A DNA stretch of 64,000 nt from Tatumella morbirosei (GTDB lineage Bacteria > Pseudomonadota > Gammaproteobacteria > Enterobacterales > Enterobacteriaceae). Location: assembly GCF_000757425.2 (NCBI RefSeq), contig NZ_JPKR02000004.1, forward strand, positions 186,001-250,000. The letters are read 5' to 3'. Below, in pieces: positions 46,369-54,662 of this stretch. The notes under the pieces are model-generated. The model was not told the origin of the DNA, ran no database searches, and saw only the letters and a program-made list of their open reading frames with translations. A program made the translations under genes and the position numbers. Positions within the stretch are counted from its first letter, which is position 1. Every line of letters starts with the position of its first letter.

Positions 46369-47406
46369 ATGCGATCGTCAAAAATTGTTCATGTAGTCAG
46401 TTGTCATGCGGAAGGAGAAGTCGGGGATGTGATAGTCGGCGGGGTCGCTCCTCCGCCGGGAGAGACTCTGTGGGAGCAGTCCCGCTGGATTGAGCGGGAT
46501 AATGTATTACGTAATTTTGTACTGAATGAGCCCCGCGGTGGGGTATTCCGCCACGTTAATCTGTTGGTACCACCCAAAGATCCACGGGCCATGATGGGCT
46601 GGATCATTATGGAACCGGCAGACGTGCCACCGATGTCCGGCTCAAATTCTATTTGTGTCTCTACCGTGCTGCTGGATACCGGCATTTTACCGATGACTGA
46701 ACCTGAGACCCGGTTGATACTCGAAGCACCCGGCGGATTGATTGAGGCGGTGGCTGAATGTAAGGACGGAAAGGTACAACGGGTAGAGATCCATAATGTC
46801 CCTTCATTCGCTGATCATCTGGATGCATGGATAGAAGTTCCCGGACTCGGCAGTATTCAGGTAGATACCGCCTATGGTGGTGACAGCTTTGCTATTGCCG
46901 ATGCGCGTAAATTAGGCTTTTCCATCACCGCTGATGAAGCGAAAGATCTGGTAGAAACCGGATTAAAAATTACCAAAGCGGCGAATGAGCAACTGGGATT
47001 TCGTCATCCTCTGAATCCTGACTGGAACCACATTTCTTTTTGTCAGTTGGCGGCTCCGGTCAGCACCGAAAATGGTATTGTCACCGGCGCGAACGCCGTG
47101 GTCATTCGTCCCGGGAAAATTGACCGTTCCCCCTGCGGCACCGGATGCTCTGCCCGTATGGCAGTATTGCATGCCAAAGGGATCCTGAGCCCCGGGCAGC
47201 GCTTTATCGGTCGCTCAATTATTGGTTCAGAATTTCATTGCCGTATTCTGGAGACAACGGATATCCAGGGGCGACAGGGGATTATTCCGGCCATTTCAGG
47301 GCGTGCCTGGGTCACCGGAACGCATCAACATATGCTGGACCCGCAAGATCCCTGGCCTGAAGGCTACGCTCTGACCGATACCTGGCCTGCAGGCATTGGG
47401 ATATAA
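46369..47406 (+). CDS. Proline racemase-family enzyme (hydroxyproline epimerase/trans-3-hydroxyproline dehydratase type)
   Basis: A 345-residue member of the proline racemase superfamily. The first catalytic position is Ser (MSGSN, S90) instead of Cys, while the second is Cys in SPCGTGCSA (C256). In this superfamily Cys/Cys pairs mark proline racemase or 4-hydroxyproline epimerase, Thr/Cys marks trans-3-hydroxyproline dehydratase, and Ser/Cys members have been reported with one or both activities. The DSFAIAD ligand loop is present. The ATG at 46369 lies ten bases after GGAGA; an in-frame TTG two codons earlier is too close. Its neighbours are an amino-acid importer and hydroxyproline-type enzymes. 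Confidence 0.88.
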   Translation: MRSSKIVHVVSCHAEGEVGDVIVGGVAPPPGETLWEQSRWIERDNVLRNFVLNEPRGGVFRHVNLLVPPKDPRAMMGWIIMEPADVPPMSGSNSICVSTVLLDTGILPMTEPETRLILEAPGGLIEAVAECKDGKVQRVEIHNVPSFADHLDAWIEVPGLGSIQVDTAYGGDSFAIADARKLGFSITADEAKDLVETGLKITKAANEQLGFRHPLNPDWNHISFCQLAAPVSTENGIVTGANAVVIRPGKIDRSPCGTGCSARMAVLHAKGILSPGQRFIGRSIIGSEFHCRILETTDIQGRQGIIPAISGRAWVTGTHQHMLDPQDPWPEGYALTDTWPAGIGI

Positions 47407-47635
47407 CCCAAAGCTATGACAGGGTGAGCATTGCCACATTTTGGCGCACCCGAAGTGATGGTGTGCCTGAATACAGCACAAGCTGCTCTTATTATGTGGC
47501 AGTGGCTGGCTAAACGAGTCCGCTGCTTTCCCGCGGCTCGCCCCCGGGGCGGAAGGTCTGCTGTGACTTACTGAAAATTATGACTATTTTTTTTGAGATC
47601 TGTTGAGAAAACGAGTTGTGTTAGCCAGTGACAAC
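47407..47635. other. Intergenic region before the permease genes
   Basis: About 230 bases with no gene. Imperfect repeat GTTGT...ACAAC (about 47615-47635) just upstream of the sigma-54-like promoter might be an activator contact. Confidence 0.3.
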
Positions 47636-47653
47636 CTGGCATAAAGTTTGCGT
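47636..47653 (+). promoter_or_regulatory. Sigma-54-like promoter of the permease operon
   Basis: CTGGCATAAAGTTTGCG has the -24 TGGCA and -12 TTTGC boxes with exact GG-N10-GC spacing (GG 47638-47639, GC 47650-47651). The start would be near 47663. Confidence 0.7.
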
Positions 47654-47662
47654 GTAAAGTAG

Positions 47663-47674
47663 TTCGTATACGAA
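47663..47674. promoter_or_regulatory. TNGTATACGA operator, copy 2 (perfect palindrome)
   Basis: Perfect 12-bp palindrome TTCGTATACGAA beginning at the predicted transcription start, the same placement as at 45427. It shares GTATACGAAAT with copy 1. Confidence 0.7.
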
Positions 47675-47708
47675 ATACTAAGATGGTAAACCTACATAGG
47701 TGATCTTC

Positions 47709-48374
47709 ATGTTTGATTATACTTTCCATTGGCGAAGTGCCTTTAATGTGCTGCCACAGATGCTACAGGGGTCGTTAGTCACCCTTGAAACCGCCGTGAT
47801 TACCATGGTTCTGGGTATCCTGATCGCCTTTGCGCTGACGGCCATGCGTAGTTCCCGCAGTAAACTATTGCGTGGAGTGGCGATGGCATGGATTTCGGTC
47901 GCCAGGAACACCCCTTCTTTATTCCAGATCTATATCCTTTATTTCGGTTTGGGTAATTTCAATATCAACATCAGCTCATGGACGGCGCTGATCGGTGGGA
48001 TCGCATTTAATAATGCCGGCTATCTGGCAGAGATATTCCGTGGTGGTATGAAAGCCATTCCTTCTACCCAGGTTCGGGCTGCCCGTTCGCTGGGCATGCC
48101 GGCATTTATGGCCTACCGGACAATTGTGGTGCCGCAATTGCTGCGGGTGGTCTTTCATCCGCTGACTAACCAAATGGTCTGGTCGGTACTGATGACCTCG
48201 TTGGGGGTAGTGGTCGGTCTGGATAATGATCTGACCGGGGTCACCCAAAACTTCAACGTACTGACTTTCCGTACCTTTGAACTCTTCTCTATTGCTGCTG
48301 TGCTTTATTACCTGATTGCCAAGGTCATTGTACTGGGTGCCCGCGGTCTGGGCTGGCGACTGTTTCGTTATTAA
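47709..48374 (+). CDS. Amino-acid ABC transporter permease, subunit 1
   Basis: A 221-residue HisM/GlnP-type inner-membrane permease. TLETAVITMVLGILIAF begins the conserved fold and the EAA loop reads EIFRGGMKAIPSTQVRAARSLG-like (split here by position: residues about 115-136). The ATG at 47709 is nine bases after AGG; a GTG three codons earlier is possible. First gene of the permease-permease-ATPase unit. Confidence 0.92.
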   Translation: MFDYTFHWRSAFNVLPQMLQGSLVTLETAVITMVLGILIAFALTAMRSSRSKLLRGVAMAWISVARNTPSLFQIYILYFGLGNFNINISSWTALIGGIAFNNAGYLAEIFRGGMKAIPSTQVRAARSLGMPAFMAYRTIVVPQLLRVVFHPLTNQMVWSVLMTSLGVVVGLDNDLTGVTQNFNVLTFRTFELFSIAAVLYYLIAKVIVLGARGLGWRLFRY

Positions 48375-48384
48375 GGAATAACCC

Positions 48385-49035
48385 ATGTTTACTACCAGTT
48401 TTACTCTGCAGGACTTTGTTTTCCTGCTGCAGGGGGCGGCAACTACCCTGGAACTTACCGCGGCTTCAATCGTCATGGGAACGTTTATCGGTCTGATACT
48501 GGGCTGGGCACGCATTACGATGCCCAAAGCGACGCTACCGATAGCTTTGCTGATGGACATCTTTAAAAGTGTGCCGCTGCTGATTCAGTTCGTGCTGTTT
48601 AACGCTCTGAAAAGCATTCTTAATCTCGACTGGAGCATTTTTACGATTGGTTATCTGGTGCTGGGGATGTATGCCGCGGCATTTTGTACCGAGATTGTGC
48701 GTGGTGGTTTGTTATCTGTGCCACTTAATCTGCGACGGGCCAGTCGCTCTTTAGGGATGAGTTACTGGCAGGATATGCGGTTTATTGTGTTACCACTGGC
48801 GGCACGGGTCATTTTTCCCGGCTGGCTGAATCTGCTGTTGGGGTTAATGAAAGATACCTCACTGGTAATGTGGATCGGCATTATCGAGTTGCTCAGAGCC
48901 TCACAAATTATTGTAACCCGTATTCAGGAGCCCCTGTTGGTACTGTGTATCGTCGGGGTTATTTATTACGTAATGAGCATGGTGTTAGCCTGGCTGGGTT
49001 CTATGCTGGAAAAAAGGTGGCAGGAAAATGATTGA
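48385..49035 (+). CDS. Amino-acid ABC transporter permease, subunit 2
   Basis: A 216-residue partner permease of the same HisM/GlnP family, with about five helices and the EAA loop from EIVRGGLLS to ASRSLGMSYW. It starts ten bases after subunit 1 and overlaps the ATPase gene by eight bases, so the three are translationally coupled. Confidence 0.92.
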   Translation: MFTTSFTLQDFVFLLQGAATTLELTAASIVMGTFIGLILGWARITMPKATLPIALLMDIFKSVPLLIQFVLFNALKSILNLDWSIFTIGYLVLGMYAAAFCTEIVRGGLLSVPLNLRRASRSLGMSYWQDMRFIVLPLAARVIFPGWLNLLLGLMKDTSLVMWIGIIELLRASQIIVTRIQEPLLVLCIVGVIYYVMSMVLAWLGSMLEKRWQEND

Positions 49036-49753
49036 AATTAATGATGTACATAAATCGTTTGGTGATCTGGAAGTCATTAAAGGCGTCAGCATGACGGTTA
49101 AAAAAGGCGAAGTCGTGTCGATTATTGGTGGATCGGGATCCGGCAAATCGACATTACTGATGTGCCTTAACGGTCTTGAACCTATCCAGCGCGGTAATAT
49201 CTGGGTTGATGGCATTGAAGTTCATGATAAAACCACTGACCTGAACCGGTTACGTCAGAAAATTGGTATTGTGTTCCAGCAGTGGAATGCCTTCCCGCAT
49301 CTGACCGTGCTTGAAAATGTGATGCTGGCTCCACGTAAGGTGCTGGGATTAAGCAAATCAGACGCCGAAGAAATGGCTGTCCGGCAATTAAAGCATGTAG
49401 GTTTAGGTGAAAAACTCAAGGTCTTCCCGGGGCGCTTATCTGGCGGGCAGCAGCAGCGTATGGCCATTGCCCGCGCATTAGCGATGTCACCGGACTATAT
49501 GCTATTTGATGAAGCTACCTCGGCGCTCGATCCCCAACTGGTGGGTGAAGTGCTGGATACCATGCGTATGCTGGCGGAAGATGGTATGACGATGGTACTG
49601 GTGACTCACGAAATTCGTTTCGCCCGTGATGTCTCAGACAGGGTGGCTTTTTTCCGTAATGGAATAGTGCATGAAATTGGCACTCCTGATCAGGTGATTG
49701 GTCATCCTCAGACCCCGGAAACAGCGGAGTTTCTCAAATCGGTCGTTGCCTGA
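49028..49753 (+). CDS. Amino-acid ABC transporter ATP-binding protein (GlnQ/HisP-like)
   Basis: A 241-residue ATPase powering the importer. Walker A is GGSGSGKST, the Q-loop is in VFQQWNAFPH, the signature is LSGGQQQRMAIARA, Walker B is YMLFDEATSALDP and the switch His is in VTHE. It belongs with the two permeases and the binding protein encoded 2.5 kb upstream. Confidence 0.95.
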   Translation: MIEINDVHKSFGDLEVIKGVSMTVKKGEVVSIIGGSGSGKSTLLMCLNGLEPIQRGNIWVDGIEVHDKTTDLNRLRQKIGIVFQQWNAFPHLTVLENVMLAPRKVLGLSKSDAEEMAVRQLKHVGLGEKLKVFPGRLSGGQQQRMAIARALAMSPDYMLFDEATSALDPQLVGEVLDTMRMLAEDGMTMVLVTHEIRFARDVSDRVAFFRNGIVHEIGTPDQVIGHPQTPETAEFLKSVVA

Positions 49754-49760
49754 CCCCTCA

Positions 49761-49781
49761 GGCCGGCAGTTCCTGCCGGCC
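49761..49781. terminator. Hairpin after the ABC operon
   Basis: Perfect 9-bp stem GGCCGGCAG/CTGCCGGCC with a three-base loop, eight bases after the ATPase stop; no U-tract. Confidence 0.5.
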
Positions 49782-50117
49782 ACAGTTTATTAGCTTTGTT
49801 CTGAACATCGTTAATTTTTTCCGGTTGCTGACTCGTTGTCCTGTACCTTATTTCCTGAGCAATATCTGCCGGTGAATAACTGATCTCATTTTCATCCTTT
49901 CTACACAAGCGGTCACGGGTAAGCTGGTGACAGTGAGGCGGGGATTTGTCTGGTAACGGAGATAAGAGCTGTCTCAGAGACTCGCAAACGACAGGATCGG
50001 AGAATAACCTCTGAGTTCTTTTTTTGTCTGTGGTGACAGGGAAAAAATGTCGGACATGAGGGGGGGCAGTATGTCGTGAGAGACCCGGGAAGAAGCGGGA
50101 GGCTGATTTCCGGCAGC
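49782..50117. other. Spacer between convergent ABC operon and aconitase X gene
   Basis: Non-coding; the overlapping minus-strand ORFs show no family resemblance. Nothing further recognised. Confidence 0.35.
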
Positions 50118-50143
50118 AAAAAAACGCCGGGCGATGCCCGGCG
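50118..50143 (-). terminator. Rho-independent terminator of the aconitase X gene
   Basis: Stem CGCCGGGC/GCCCGGCG with a three-base loop, followed on the minus strand by seven T. Confidence 0.85.
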
Positions 50144-50155
50144 AAAGGAGAACTA

Positions 50156-51925
50156 TTAACGTGGACGTTGTGCGTCCAGAATCCATTCGGGTACACCACG
50201 TAACCAGTGGCCTGAGCATGAGGCTTCTACACAGTTTGCCAGGCTACCAAAGTGGACCTTACGCCCGACCAGCCCTGGTGCATAGTGTGCATACTTACCG
50301 GAGTTGGTCATCAGCGTCGATGTCGCCACCGGGATTACCGGTTCACCCAACATACACCAGCAGGTATCCGTCACAATCAGGGCTCCAAAGCGTTCAAGCT
50401 CCGCAATATATCCGGCAGCTGTTGCCTGAATATTGACCTCACGACCCATTGTCACCACCATCGCGGTTTGTGGATGTTTGGTTCTGCCTTTGCACAATGC
50501 GGCCAGACGCTCACATTCGGTGAATGAAAAATGTGGATTCCCCAAAGAAATTAACTGGACAGCGGGTTCTTCAGAACTGTCCAGCTCCAGCCAGGAACGT
50601 GCCAGGTCATCGGCAGACACGGTCAGATGGCGGTGCGGAACCTGTCCGCCCAGGGCCGTCGCGGTATCCGGGGCTTCCGGCGTGACACCGGCAATGTGAA
50701 ACATCGGGGCTGCTGATGTTGTGGCAAAGGCTGCACCGAAGGCCTTCAGATCGTCTGAGTCGGGTGCGGCATCTTCCAGACCATGAATAACAGGGATCTC
50801 CGTCGCCGCCAGCAACCCGATATGATATCCCAGCAGAGGATAGAACGAGTCATCAGCACCTGCCGGTTTCTGCACATCAACCTGTACTGTCGCCCGTCGC
50901 CCGTCATCACAATGGCTGCCGGTTAATGGCGCCCGTCCGGTGAGTGCGATACAAATATCCAGATAGTCCGGATACTTCAAGGTTCTGGCGCCCAATACAC
51001 TATTGGCATACACCACCGCATTAGATTCAGCCCATACTATCTGGTCACCCTCTGCCGGTTTGCTGTCGAGCAGATAAGGCGCGCAGGTAAAACTGACTCT
51101 GGCACCCATGTTCAGGTAAGCATCGCCGAGTGCGCTGGCGGGTTCCCCCAGATCGCTACTGACCCCCAGCTCACGCCATTTGCGTTTATCCACCGAAATG
51201 GAGTTCAGGGTCGTAGGAACCCGGACTTTTCCGCCCCAGGCAACCAGCTGCTCAGCAAAGCGCAGACTGGCAGGGCCGGTATAAATGCATCCGTCGATAT
51301 GGGCCTGGGTGATACTGATAAGTTCAGTCGCGCCCTGTAGTGCCGCAATACGTGAAATAAGCAGCATGGCGACCTGAGCGGCTTTACCGTGTAATCCCTC
51401 CAGCATCTCCCTGTCACGGGGTTGCAGATTCAGTGTGGTATGGCTGACGGGTTCTGGCTGAGAGAGCGGCGTGACAGGATTTTGATCGCCGAAACTGGCG
51501 TGGTTGCCATCGATACGGGTCAGGGTACCGCTGGCGGGTAATTCAGCAAACGCCCCGGCTCCGATGCAGAGTACAGGAAAGGATTTGCCAAAAATAACCT
51601 CGGCGACTAATACGCCAAGTGTCAGTATTTCATCCGGTTCGGCCAGGATCAGCCCGGCAGGGGCATGACCATTCAGGATAAGCTCCAGCATGACACTGCT
51701 TCCGGTGCAGGAGCCGCGTCCACTGGGAATCGCCAGAATCTTACCAGTGATTATTTCACCGCTCAGTGGGTGATGGCGGTCAATGACTTCACCGCTGAAA
51801 GGGTCGATCCCGCCCCAAAAACTCAGGCCAATACTGGCAGAAATTAGCGCCCCTTCGGCACTTCCTTCCACCAGGCTGCGCCCCTGTACAGCGGAATTTG
51901 TCGGGACATTGCTCATTACAGTCAT
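50156..51925 (-). CDS. Aconitase X, fused small and large domains (probable cis-3-hydroxy-L-proline dehydratase)
   Basis: A 589-residue AcnX protein. Residues 1-145 are the swivelling DUF126 domain with its Ser in SGRGSCTGSSV, and the rest is the DUF521 catalytic domain with Fe-S ligand cysteines suggested by HIDGCIY, SFTCAPY and DTCWC. In some organisms the two are separate subunits; here they are one chain. Fused bacterial AcnX proteins have been characterised as cis-3-hydroxy-L-proline dehydratases. Next to a racemase-family enzyme, an amino-acid importer and a DapA-like enzyme, that role fits well. I place the start at the ATG at 51925, seven bases after ACAGG; an ATG nine codons upstream is also open. 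Confidence 0.88.
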   Translation of the reverse strand: MTVMSNVPTNSAVQGRSLVEGSAEGALISASIGLSFWGGIDPFSGEVIDRHHPLSGEIITGKILAIPSGRGSCTGSSVMLELILNGHAPAGLILAEPDEILTLGVLVAEVIFGKSFPVLCIGAGAFAELPASGTLTRIDGNHASFGDQNPVTPLSQPEPVSHTTLNLQPRDREMLEGLHGKAAQVAMLLISRIAALQGATELISITQAHIDGCIYTGPASLRFAEQLVAWGGKVRVPTTLNSISVDKRKWRELGVSSDLGEPASALGDAYLNMGARVSFTCAPYLLDSKPAEGDQIVWAESNAVVYANSVLGARTLKYPDYLDICIALTGRAPLTGSHCDDGRRATVQVDVQKPAGADDSFYPLLGYHIGLLAATEIPVIHGLEDAAPDSDDLKAFGAAFATTSAAPMFHIAGVTPEAPDTATALGGQVPHRHLTVSADDLARSWLELDSSEEPAVQLISLGNPHFSFTECERLAALCKGRTKHPQTAMVVTMGREVNIQATAAGYIAELERFGALIVTDTCWCMLGEPVIPVATSTLMTNSGKYAHYAPGLVGRKVHFGSLANCVEASCSGHWLRGVPEWILDAQRPR

Positions 51926-52073
51926 CGCGATACCTGTTATCCGGCTTATCATTATCGGTACGGGTTCCGGTTGCGGGTGTCAGGACAGGAGAATACCAGG
52001 CTTAACGACCTGCGGAACCGTGAAATGCCCCTCTGTTATTGCTGCGTTGAGCAGTAACTGTGAGCTGATATTC

Positions 52074-52121
52074 AAAAATACACAGAGGGCTGGTGTCGGG
52101 CGACATCGCAGATCCTCTGTG
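52074..52121 (-). terminator. Structured hairpin between the DapA-like gene and aconitase X gene
   Basis: Outer arms CACAGAGG/CCTCTGTG enclose an inner TGTCG/CGACA stem; the minus strand continues with TATTTTTG. It may terminate or attenuate the DapA-like transcript before aconitase X. Confidence 0.5.
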
Positions 52122-52158
52122 CAGACGGGAGCAGCTGTTGCTATGGTCGGCAAGCGGT

Positions 52159-53106
52159 CTATGCCTGATTCAGCTGCGCACTCCAGTTGCTGTACCAGGT
52201 ACGGAACAGAGTGTACTGGGTTTCTGCATAACGGCGTTGCGCATCGCTCAGTACATCGGTTTCGTTAAAATGCAGTGAGTATTCTTTATCACCGTTCAGA
52301 ACCATCAGATATTTGTAGTAAAGTACCAGATCGGTTCCTTCATCAAAAGATGACAGCACAGCCAGCGCTGATTCCAGCTCTTTTGCCTGACGACGGGCGG
52401 TAGCGTCACCCTGAGCCGCTTTCTTGCTTAAATCGATCAGTTGCAGAACTTCGCGTGGCAGGGCATTACCAATTCCCGTGATGGCGCCGGTTGCACCACA
52501 GTTCACGAAGCCATGGAACACCTGAGTATCAACACCGGCCATCAGAATAACGTCATCATCCTGAGAGGTGATGTTTTCTGCGGCATAGCGCATGTCGGCT
52601 GCACCACCAAACTCTTTAAAGCCGATCAGATTAGGGTACTGGCTGCGCAGTTCAAAGAACAGATCGGCACGGGTGGCAAAGCCATAGTATGGGCTGTTAT
52701 AGATAACGGCCGGCAGTTTTGGTGCCGCAGCCAGAATGGCAGAGAAGTGGGCTTTTTGCGCCGCCGGAGAGGAACCCCGTGACAGTACCCGCGGAATAAC
52801 CATCAGGCCGTGAGCACCGACTTTGGCCGCATGTGCGGCATGGGATACGGCTTCTTTGGTATTGACGGCTCCGGTACCCACAATAGTAGGTACGCCGGCG
52901 GCCACCAGACGGGCAACACCTTCCTGGCGCTGAGCTTCGCTCAGCAGTGGCCAGTCCCCCATTGAGCCACAGTACACTACTGCACTCATACCGATATCAA
53001 TCAATTCACGACCTTTTGCCACCAGAGCGTCAAAGTCAGGTTGGCGGTCCGCATTACACGGTGTCATAAGGGCAGGGATAGTGCCGGTAAAGATATTTGC
53101 GCTCAT
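52159..53106 (-). CDS. DapA-family aldolase/deaminase (probable 1-pyrroline-4-hydroxy-2-carboxylate deaminase)
   Basis: A 315-residue class I aldolase-type barrel of the dihydrodipicolinate synthase family. The Schiff-base Lys is K164 (GFKEFGG) and the proton-relay Tyr is Y136 (VIYNSPYYG). The ATG at 53106 follows TTGGAGGAA; the longer frame is rejected. In hydroxyproline-degrading bacteria a DapA relative (LhpC-type) converts pyrroline-4-hydroxy-2-carboxylate to 2-oxoglutarate semialdehyde; that role is inferred here from the neighbours. The promoter carries the same GTATACGA site as the transporter genes. Confidence 0.85.
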   Translation of the reverse strand: MSANIFTGTIPALMTPCNADRQPDFDALVAKGRELIDIGMSAVVYCGSMGDWPLLSEAQRQEGVARLVAAGVPTIVGTGAVNTKEAVSHAAHAAKVGAHGLMVIPRVLSRGSSPAAQKAHFSAILAAAPKLPAVIYNSPYYGFATRADLFFELRSQYPNLIGFKEFGGAADMRYAAENITSQDDDVILMAGVDTQVFHGFVNCGATGAITGIGNALPREVLQLIDLSKKAAQGDATARRQAKELESALAVLSSFDEGTDLVLYYKYLMVLNGDKEYSLHFNETDVLSDAQRRYAETQYTLFRTWYSNWSAQLNQA

Positions 53107-53244
53107 CTTATTTCCTCCAATGTCTGTTCGGACATCGCTAATCGATTCGCAGACGCGGGCGGCTGCATAAAGGGTGAAATCCCCTGTCGGCATCATTGGG
53201 TATATCACCCTGCCCGGGAAGTTCGTTTATTGTCTATCAACTAT

Positions 53245-53256
53245 GGTATACGATAT
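53245..53256. promoter_or_regulatory. TNGTATACGA operator, copy 3
   Basis: GGTATACGATAT, preceded by T, about 140 bases upstream of the DapA-like start on the opposite strand. On the minus strand it overlaps the -10 region of a possible sigma-70 promoter (TTTACA, 17 bases, TATCGT). Confidence 0.6.
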
Positions 53257-53260
53257 ACAT

Positions 53261-53577
53261 ACCATTTTGGCTTGTAAAGCCGATCTGATCTAAGAAATTC
53301 TTATCTCTGTGGGAGTCGTTGTATTTAAAGCAATAATTAAAGACAGGGTGGGGCGAAGAGGGTGATAACAGTGAACTTTGACAATCTTTTAGTCTTCTGT
53401 CGGCCACCGCTTGCTGTCTGACTACAGCAACACCGTCAGACAGGCCGAAAAGTTCATAATCTGCTGCCGGACAGGGCTAAGTTTCGGGAAGCGATGGAGG
53501 TAAACTTCGTCCGGGATTAATGATTTGCAATCAGGGCGTTTGGCCAGCCTGATAATCTTCTTGTGTTCTTTTTCATC
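53261..53577. other. Intergenic region DapA-like gene/SnoaL-like gene
   Basis: About 320 bases without a gene. Perfect 9-bp arms CTGTCTGAC/GTCAGACAG (53414-53422 and 53435-53443) inside CGGCC/GGCCG form an elaborate hairpin of unknown role. Confidence 0.35.
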
Positions 53578-53604
53578 AATATATACAGTTAAACTGTATA
53601 TATT
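53578..53604. promoter_or_regulatory. 27-bp perfect palindrome upstream of the SnoaL-like gene
   Basis: Two 13-base arms (AATATATACAGTT and AACTGTATATATT) are exactly complementary around a central A. The site ends 14 bases before the SnoaL-like ATG, covering the likely promoter. It is a strong candidate operator, most plausibly for the MarR protein encoded next door. Confidence 0.75.
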
Positions 53605-53618
53605 GAGAGGGTAAGAGA

Positions 53619-54035
53619 ATGTCAGAACAGAACAAGCAGATAGTCAGGCGCTTTAACCAGCAGGTGATTGCCGAAGGGAACAGGCAGGTATTCGATGAAC
53701 TGGTGGATGATAAGTTTATTAATCATACCGCCCCACCGAGGATGGCCAGTGATAAGCAGAGTCTGTGGAATACCTTTGACCGGGTGTTGCGGCCGGCGAT
53801 TTCTCAGTTAGAGGTCAGCCTGGAACTGCTGGTGGCCGAAAACGATATCGTCTCAGCACGCAAAATCATCCGCGGTTGTCACAGCGGTACACTGGGCGGG
53901 ATAGAGGCGACGGGGTTGCCGGTGGTTATTTCGGTATTTGATATGGTGCAGATTCGCGACGGGCGTTATATCGCCCACTGGGGACTCAACAATTTACCGG
54001 AAGTCATTCGTCAGCTACAGGCAGCCGCAGATTAG
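53619..54035 (+). CDS. SnoaL-like polyketide cyclase/NTF2-fold protein
   Basis: A 138-residue protein of the SnoaL/ester cyclase type: NKQIVRRFNQQVIAEGN at the N terminus, FINHTAPP, and the ISVFDMVQIRDGRYIAHWG strand pair. Members of this fold hydrolyse, isomerise or simply bind small aromatic or polyketide-like molecules; no pathway partner is adjacent. It stands behind a large palindromic operator and is convergent with a MarR gene, a layout typical of a small inducible response to a xenobiotic or phenolic. The ATG follows GAGAGGGTAAGAG. Confidence 0.8.
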   Translation: MSEQNKQIVRRFNQQVIAEGNRQVFDELVDDKFINHTAPPRMASDKQSLWNTFDRVLRPAISQLEVSLELLVAENDIVSARKIIRGCHSGTLGGIEATGLPVVISVFDMVQIRDGRYIAHWGLNNLPEVIRQLQAAAD

Positions 54036-54066
54036 CGGCTAAAAATCACTATTGATCTTCTGGCGG

Positions 54067-54519
54067 CTACAACCCGGTATCGAGCAGTTTACGCAGAGCA
54101 GCCAGTCCATGACGTAAATCTTCCTGTGATGATTTATCCAGTTTGCGGTGCAATTCACGGCTAATCCATTCAGAGCGCAGAGCTCTGGCAGCCGCTAATT
54201 GACGGTGTGCATCGTCGGTTAACCTGATCAACTGTGCGCGGCTGTCCGCCGGATTTTTCTGGCGGACCACCAGCTGTTGTTGCTCCAGTTCGGCAGTCAC
54301 CAGCCGCATACTCTGATGCTTTACTCCACGCAGACGTGCCAGTTCAGCTACCGACAACGGACCGGAAGTTTCCAGCAGTTCCAGAGTCTCATGCTGAGAG
54401 TTGCGTCGGGTTCCGGTCGCCTTTCTGACTTCACGGACAAATGCACTAATCACCTGTCGGAGTTCTTCACCCAATTGCTGTGTTTCTTCTGCCGGGCTAT
54501 TGTGGTGAACAGGTGACAC
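54067..54519 (-). CDS. MarR-family regulator, adjacent to the SnoaL-like gene
   Basis: A 150-residue winged-helix regulator. The recognition region is LSVAELARLRGVKHQSMRLV and the wing is VVRQKNPADSRAQLIRLT; flanking helices form the dimer. It begins at GTG behind AAGGAG. Its coding end lies 31 bases from the end of the SnoaL-like gene (convergent). MarR proteins respond to phenolic or oxidising ligands; the nearby 27-bp palindrome is its most likely target, but this is inference. Confidence 0.88.
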   Translation of the reverse strand: MSPVHHNSPAEETQQLGEELRQVISAFVREVRKATGTRRNSQHETLELLETSGPLSVAELARLRGVKHQSMRLVTAELEQQQLVVRQKNPADSRAQLIRLTDDAHRQLAAARALRSEWISRELHRKLDKSSQEDLRHGLAALRKLLDTGL

Positions 54520-54662
54520 GATAATCTCCTTCGGATTTATACGTTATTTTGTCTTTAAGTTCGTTCCAGGACAATGTTAAATCTGTGTCCAGGCTGGATA
54601 ATTTTCTGATTATTGTCGGTAATTTCAGTAGTCTGTAAATTTTAGGAGTTCCCCGAGGTTTT

